The notes under the pieces were generated by a model, which ran no database searches, was not told the DNA's origin, and saw nothing but the letters and a program-made list of their open reading frames with translations. Shown here piece after piece: positions 7,173 through 12,500 of a DNA stretch of 12,500 bases. Both the position numbers and the translations under genes were made by a program. Location: positions 1-12,500 of the forward strand of contig NW_014012806.1 in the NCBI RefSeq assembly GCF_000611645.1. Direction: 5' to 3'. Source of the DNA: Monoraphidium neglectum (taxonomy: Eukaryota > Chlorophyta > Chlorophyceae > Sphaeropleales > Selenastraceae). Position 1 is the stretch's first letter. The number at the start of each line of letters is the position of its first letter.

Positions 7173-10100
7173 TCAGAGGCCCCCAAAGCCGCGTGTCCAG
7201 AGACCGCCAGGCGGCATCGGCCCCTGACCACCAGGCATGGGCCCGGCATACCCGGGCCCGGGCCCGCCGTACGCCCCCAACTGGGGCGACCCCGGGACGC
7301 CGGGCCAGGGATGGGGGCTGCATGCGCCGGCCGGGGGCGGTGACGGGGGCTGCGGCGGCAGCCTGTGCTGCGGCCGTACGACCCTGACCCCGGGCTCCAC
7401 GAGCACAGGCTGCCCGCCGCCGAGGCCAGCAGGGGATCCGAACGTGCTTAGAAAGTTGTACTGCGGCACCATCTGAGGCGGCTGCGGCGGAGCCGCCCAG
7501 GCCTGCTGCTGGGGCGGTGCGCGGCGGCCCACGGCGTGCGTTTGGGCGTGCGCCCATGCCTGTGGCTGTTGCTGCTGCTGCTGCCGCTGCTGCTGCGACA
7601 GCGCTGGAGGCGGCAGGGGTGTCGCGGCCGCCTGTGACGGCGGCGCAGACCATGGCCACCCCGTCCACGGCAGTGAGCCGCCAGAGTTAGGCTCTGGCCA
7701 GTGCGGCAGCTCCCCTTCCGGCAGCGGCGGGCATGCCGCCACGCCGCCCGCGCCCGCGGCGCCAGCGGCGGGCGGCGGCTGGGTCTGGGCGGCGCCGGGG
7801 TTTGGGGGGCACAGCAGCTTCTCGCGCTCCTTCTGCGCCCTGTCCTGGCGCCAGCCGACGCTGGGCACTGCCGACAATGACGCAGTCTCTACCCAGCCCT
7901 CAGCCACCGCCTCCATCGCCCCCGACGCCGCAGCGACTGCGGTGCGGGCTGCCTCGGGGCTTGGTCGCTGCCCTGCCAGGGTGAACGTGGCGACACTCTC
8001 GCACTCGGCAAAACGGGGGTGTGGCGCAGCCGCTGCCTGCACGGGGTTGACCGCTTCGCCGCTGGAGCTCGCGGCCGCGCCCCTGTCGATCGCCCCTGGC
8101 GGCGAATGCGGCCCGCTGGGGTCGCTGCCGAGGCTGCAGCCTCGCTGCATGGCCGCAAACGGGTTGAAGCCACCGCCATCCATGGAGCTGGGGGAGGCGC
8201 AGTGCCGCCGGCCTGTGGCCTTACTATCCCGACAGGCGACGCCGCAGTCGGCGACGAGGGCCGCAAACGGGCCCAAGTCGGATGCACTCGTGAATGCCAG
8301 GGCAGTCGCCGCGTCGACCGGCTCGTGCGCGGGCGCCGCCGGGAGCGCCGCGGCTTCCATGAGCTTCGCGGCGGCAGACAAAGAGCCGCTGCACGGGCGC
8401 GCCCGCGCGAAGGGGCCGCCGGGCCCGCTCACGGCTTCACCCAGCACGTCCCCCGCGCCTGGCACCTCCGACACCGCCGCCGCCGCCGCGGCCGCCGTCG
8501 CCGCTGTCACTGCCGTCGCGGCTGTCGCCGCGGCAGCGGCGGCCTCTGGGCCGCTGGGACGCGCGGCTGTGGGTGCGCCGCCCCCATTCTCCCCACGGAT
8601 CGCAGCAACCACCTGCCCCGTCACATCCGCCAAAAACGGGGTCCAGCCGCCAAAGAGCGGTCGCACCACGCGCGCAGGCTCCGTCTCCGCCGCGGTTTTC
8701 GCGCAAGAGTCTGCGCCCACTGGTGCAGACTCGCCCTCGACCGCTGCAGCGGGCGCCCCTGGTGGCGCCTCACGTTCTTTGGGAGGCTCAGCAGAGTGCC
8801 ACAAGGTTTCGGCCGCCGAGGCCGGCTCACCCACCACCCCTGCCACTGCAGGCCCTTCGACCCCAGGGTGGCCGGCGGCCGCAACCGCAACCCCTCCCAG
8901 CCCCTCTCTGCGCCCGCCACGGGGCGGCGGGCTGCCGCTGCCGCCGCCCGCCGCCGGCGGCGGCGTCTGCGGCCTGGGGGCTTCCGCGGCCGCGTTGGGC
9001 GGGCCGCCGCCGGCAATGTCATCTGCTGCGGCGATGATGTCAGCAGCTGGTGAGGCCCCGAAGATCATCAGGTCTTGCTCCGCCTTTGAAACCTTGGCCC
9101 ACTCCTGCGTTTGTGCAGCAAAGCACCAGGGAATCAGTCAGTATGCAGTGACGAGCGAACGCGGCACGGGCGCAATCAGACAGTGCTATGATTGCGGCTG
9201 CAAGAAGGATGTCACACTGGCAGCAGCTTAAGACAAGTGGGGGGCGCTTGCACTCAACTACATCCGTAGTCAGGCACGCGGTGGCAGGCAAGGGAAACAC
9301 TGAAAGAGGGACCAGGAGCGGTCACGTCAAAAGCATCACCCAACAGTTAATGCCATCGCTGCAGTCCACGATCTGTGCGGGCGCAGACGCACTCGAGCAT
9401 CAGCATTATGGGTGGCACCGGCTCAGGTTGGGATGGGGGGCTGCGCACCTTTTGCTGCTTCTCCAGCAGGGCGGTCACCCGCTTAAACGTGGGCCTCTTG
9501 GATGGGTCCGGGTCCCAGCAGGCCTGAGGGAGGTGACGGGGTGAAGGGTGGGGTGGGGAGGACAGAGTTGTTGATTGTTTGACAGCGGGCATGCAGCGGG
9601 CTTGCGCATCAGCACGTGCGCGACGGGGCGGCAGTCACGGCGCTCGTGTTTGTCTTATATGGTCTATGTGTGTAAGGAAGGGGGGTGCGCAAAAAGAGAA
9701 ATATCAGGATCCCCCGGCTAAAAATGTCCAACTCTCGGAGGCGAGCCTTGGCTGGCGCGACCAGAAGAGCAGGTGTCGCCAGGCCCCTTACGCTCCCCCG
9801 CTGAACCCCATCCAAGTTCACCGCATGCAACCGTGGTGACGCAAGGTGACATCACCACGGCCACCCACCGTCATGAGCTGCTTGTACTGCTCCAGGTGAC
9901 GGCCGCGGGGCGCCAGGGGAAGCTGCTCGTCGGGCGGCAGCTGCGGTACCTCCGGGGTCACTCCGACGAAGTTAGAATCCTGAATCCGCTTAGCAATGCA
10001 CACCTGGCAAGGGGGATGACATGCACGTGGAGGGAGAGTTGGTGAGAGCTCGTAGGCAGCGCAGGGCCTGCAGGGGGTCTGTTGAGGCTGCTCAGAGGCA

Positions 10101-12479
10101 GATGCAGGGCAGCGCAGGAGGGGAGGGAGCAACGGGGCCAGGCACAGCTGGGGTTGCAGCGTCCAGCCCGAGACGCTCTTTTGTGTGGGGACCGCCGAGC
10201 AGGGGGGTCAGGGCATGCGGCTGATGCGGGCGCCTCACCGTGCCGTCGTTGCAGTTGTGGTAGGGCATAGTCCATGTCAGCATCTGTTGACGAGGGGATA
10301 GTGGCATGCGTTTTTTGTTGGTGTGGGCGTGTGTGTGCATGTTTGCATCCGTGTGCGCGCGCATGTGTGACTGTTCGGGTCTGTATATGTGCACATGTCC
10401 CTTCGGTGTGCACATGTCCCTGCGCACGTGTGTGTCAAAACGCAAGCAAACACGAGACCGCCTGGTCGAAACAAGCTGGGTAATCATGACTGCGGCACAA
10501 TGCGTATGCTTGGATCTAGCCCCTGCTTCGTCTGATTACTGGAGCTAGGGCCTCATGGGGGGCAACTCTTGTTCCTTGGGTCACCCAGGTCTGGCTGGCT
10601 TGAGGGACTCCGGGGGGATCAAGAACTGGAGCCCTGCAAAACATGCGGACTCGACGCGATACAACCACCCACGCGCCCGCCGTCCGTCACGCCGCCCACC
10701 TCGTACATGATGATCGCAAAGCTGTACACGTCAGACGCCTTTGATATGCGGCGGGTGTGCATCGCCTCTGGCGCGACCCAGCGCGGGTTGGTCGTGACTT
10801 TCACGGACACCTGGGGGCAAAGGGTGCGGGTGAGCGAGGGCGGAGCCACGTCAGGTGGAGGCCGCTGTCGGTGCATGATGGAAACAGGGAAAATGGGATG
10901 CACTCATGGCTTGGCGCATACTCTGTTGCTGGGTTGAAGGGTGTCGAGACTCCGGGCGTTGTGTGACCGCAGCTCCATGGCTTGTGCCTGGCCGTTTGCG
11001 CTGCCTTTGGGCAACCTGCGCGACTCTCCCCCTCCCTTCTCCCCCCCACACACACGCATACACACAAACACAAACACATGCATACACACACACACACACG
11101 CACCTCCTGGGCGCCCTGCGGCAGGGTCTCGCCGAAGCCAAAGTCTGCGACCACCAGCTTCCCGTGGCTGTCCACGAACAGGTTGGGGGAGCGCAGGTCC
11201 CCGTGAAGCACCCCCTGGGAGTGGACAAACCTGTAGGTTTTTGCCGGTAGGGGTGTGGGTGGGTGTTGCAGGAGGGGGGGGGGCGATTGCACAGTGCAGT
11301 CATCTGCGGCGGGGGGTGCGCGATCGGGGCCGCGGCGGGAGGTGCGCGCTTGGGGTCACGGCTGGGGTGCAGACGACCCGTGTTCACAAGTGGCCGTGTG
11401 GTCGCGCCGTTTTGAGAGGTCCCCGTCTGTCGTGGGGGACGGAATTGCTGCGCATGGCAGAGGGGGCCCTGGTGGGGCGTTTGGGGTCGGCGGCGAGGCG
11501 TGGCGGGCTGGCCCTGGAAAAACTGAAGCCCTCAACCCTGGATGGCTCACATCATGGCGGCTGCGACGTTGTGCAGCATCTTGAGGCGCCCCGCCCAGCT
11601 CAGATCCCGCAGCTCTCTCAGGGCCTCCTGCTCGTGCGCGTGTGTATTGTATGTGTGTATGTGTGCGTTTGTGTGTTTGGGGGCAGGAGGGGCAGGCGTA
11701 CCTGTGTCTTTAGCGCAGTGTAGGTTCATGCATGCCAGCGTCATCACTGTCACACCGAGGCGCTCAGTGTTTTGAGTACAACCGACGATCACAACCGCAG
11801 CCGCGCTGATAGGGTCTCAGCGCCAGCCGCTGACCCCCCAAAACGACAAGACGGCCACCGCCCCAGCCGCCCCAGCCGCCCCAGTCGCCCCAGCCGCCCC
11901 AGTCGCCCCAGCCGCCCCAGCCGCGGGCCCCCTTACCTCCTTGCGGGCGGGCGGTGCCAGGTCCAGCCGCGACTTCGCCTTTAACAGCAGCTGGTGCGCT
12001 GATCCCTTCTCGTAATACTGCGTCACCACCAGGGGCTTCAAATTGCCCTTGCGCAGGCACACGCCGCTGGCAAATGACATGGGCGAATCAGCGGGACGGA
12101 ATGGCGTGAGGTAGTTTGAGTGGGAATGGAGAAAGTATGGGTGCATGTGGGAAGGGGAGTGGGCGCTGCACTCAAGGCGAGCCAAGAGTACGCATTTGTG
12201 GGTGCTTAGCCCATGCCAATGACGTTCCGCCACACTCAGAGTGGCCCGTTGTGGCGAGCCACGGGTGATTAGTGGGCCTGCGTGCTGGCTGGCTGCGGCC
12301 CGCCCAAGCTGAGCATGTGCTATCGGCTGCGGTTGCACTTGCTGCATCGGCCTTCGGGAGCCTTCGCTGCGGGCCCCACATGTGGCTGTTGCTCTCTGCA
12401 GTTGCGCGCACCAGAAGTGCACCACGTTTGGGTGGTTTGTGAGGTCAGCCAGCATCCTGATCTCTTTGAACAGAGACTC
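7173..12479 (-). CDS. TKL (RAF-like) protein kinase with long low-complexity C-terminal tail, 9 exons visible, 5' partial
   Basis: Exons in transcript order: 12479-12412, 12066-11937, 11627-11551, 11230-11104, 10810-10700, 10283-10239, 10003-9869, 9523-9449, 9104-7173. All phases match, giving 899 visible residues. Residues 1-256 are a Ser/Thr/Tyr kinase domain from helix C: FKEI (Glu6), HPNVVHFCGVC, hinge TQYYEKGS with Thr38 as probable gatekeeper, catalytic loop HGDLRSPN (101-108), DFG (121-123), WVAPE (145-149), SDVYSFAIIMYE, and CWDPDPSKRPTF with the conserved Arg241. The Gly loop and ATP-binding Lys lie beyond the window. HRD is replaced by HGD, so this is a non-RD kinase. Expected role: protein phosphorylation in signalling, substrate unknown. 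Residues 257-899 are one exon, rich in Ala, Pro, Gly and Gln and probably disordered. The tail joins in frame through a GT..AG intron (9448-9105), preceded by EKQQK and followed by EWAKVSKAEQDL. Kinase assignment is secure; the tail attachment is likely. Confidence 0.88.
7566..7595 (-). repeat. Polyglutamine tract in the kinase tail
   Basis: CAG/CAA codons on the minus strand encode a run of ten residues, nine of them Gln, interrupted by one Arg (model residues about 760-769). More Gln-rich sequence follows. Trinucleotide tracts of this kind are often length-polymorphic. Confidence 0.85.
8472..8543 (-). repeat. Polyalanine-rich tract in the kinase tail
   Basis: GCN codons encode about 24 residues made almost only of Ala with a few Thr and Val (model residues about 444-467). 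It is a low-complexity linker typical of large algal regulatory proteins. Confidence 0.85.
10316..10437. repeat. GT-rich degenerate repeat in a kinase intron, with a 14-bp direct repeat
   Basis: Irregular GT/GC-rich DNA fills part of the intron 10699-10284. Within it TGTGCACATGTCCC occurs exactly twice, at 10388-10401 and 10407-10420, each containing the palindrome TGTGCACA. Confidence 0.7.
11047..11103. repeat. CA microsatellite abutting a kinase splice donor
   Basis: CA-rich on the + strand, so GT-rich in the kinase transcript. It begins right at the donor of exon 11230-11104 and fills the start of the intron 11103-10811. Confidence 0.85.
11274..11283. repeat. 10-nt G run (C run in the kinase transcript)
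   Basis: Ten G residues on the + strand lie about 45 bases from the acceptor of exon 11230-11104. In the transcript they form a pyrimidine tract, which may help define that acceptor. Confidence 0.7.
11634..11678. repeat. GT-rich microsatellite next to a kinase acceptor
   Basis: Irregular GTGT repeats on the + strand give a CA-rich stretch just before the acceptor of exon 11627-11551 in the transcript, at the 3' end of the intron 11936-11628. Confidence 0.75.
11861..11923. repeat. Minisatellite of seven 9-bp units
   Basis: Seven contiguous units of CCCCAGCCG or CCCCAGTCG (units 3 and 5 carry the T). The array is at the 5' end of the kinase intron 11936-11628, about a dozen bases after the donor. 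Read through in the kinase frame it would encode a Gly-Ala-Ala/Gly-Ala-Thr repeat. Confidence 0.95.
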
Positions 12480-12500
12480 CTGGGGGTTGTAAGTGGGGTG

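Noticed and set aside
7942..9231. A 429-codon open frame on the + strand, with a 344-codon frame beside it.
   Set aside because: Both lie antisense to the kinase tail exon and mirror its GCN/GGN/CCN codons. The minus frame is tied to kinase exons by matching splice phases; the plus frames are not tied to anything.
11861..11923. A CRISPR-like reading of the regular repeats.
   Set aside because: The 9-bp units are contiguous with no spacers, and the window is eukaryotic. This is a minisatellite.

Overview
This window looks like nuclear DNA of a GC-rich green alga, most likely a chlorophycean of the Chlamydomonas/Volvox type. The genes are split into many short exons with phase-compatible GT..AG introns of about 135-500 bp. 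Almost all donors start GTG or GTA, polypyrimidine-CAG acceptors are frequent, CA/GT microsatellites sit in the introns, and TGTAA (the usual algal poly(A) signal) occurs in possible 3' UTRs. I see no bacterial operon structure, CRISPR array, transposase or RNA gene. The lineage is an inference from these features, not from a marker gene.

Layout: (1) 1-329 is a likely intron with a CA repeat, then a possible last exon of a gene entering from the left on the + strand. (2) 330-2474 holds no gene I can support; it contains small repeats, a possible poly(A) signal and the presumed promoter of the next gene. (3) 2475-5783 (+) is a ten-exon gene that joins to a complete 250-residue SOUL/HEBP-type haem-binding protein with an N-terminal membrane anchor. 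(4) 5784-7172 is a convergent spacer, probably both 3' UTRs. (5) 7173-12479 (-) is a nine-exon partial gene for a TKL (RAF-like) protein kinase. The window holds the kinase domain from helix C onward plus a 643-residue low-complexity C-terminal tail; the 5' end lies beyond the right edge.

Both gene models were built by hand. Every exon junction used is a GT..AG intron with matching phase, the SOUL exons total 753 nt (251 codons including stop), and the kinase exons total 2700 nt (900 codons including stop). The two genes converge tail to tail. Nothing in the sequence says they share a pathway, although their 3' UTRs may overlap in antisense.
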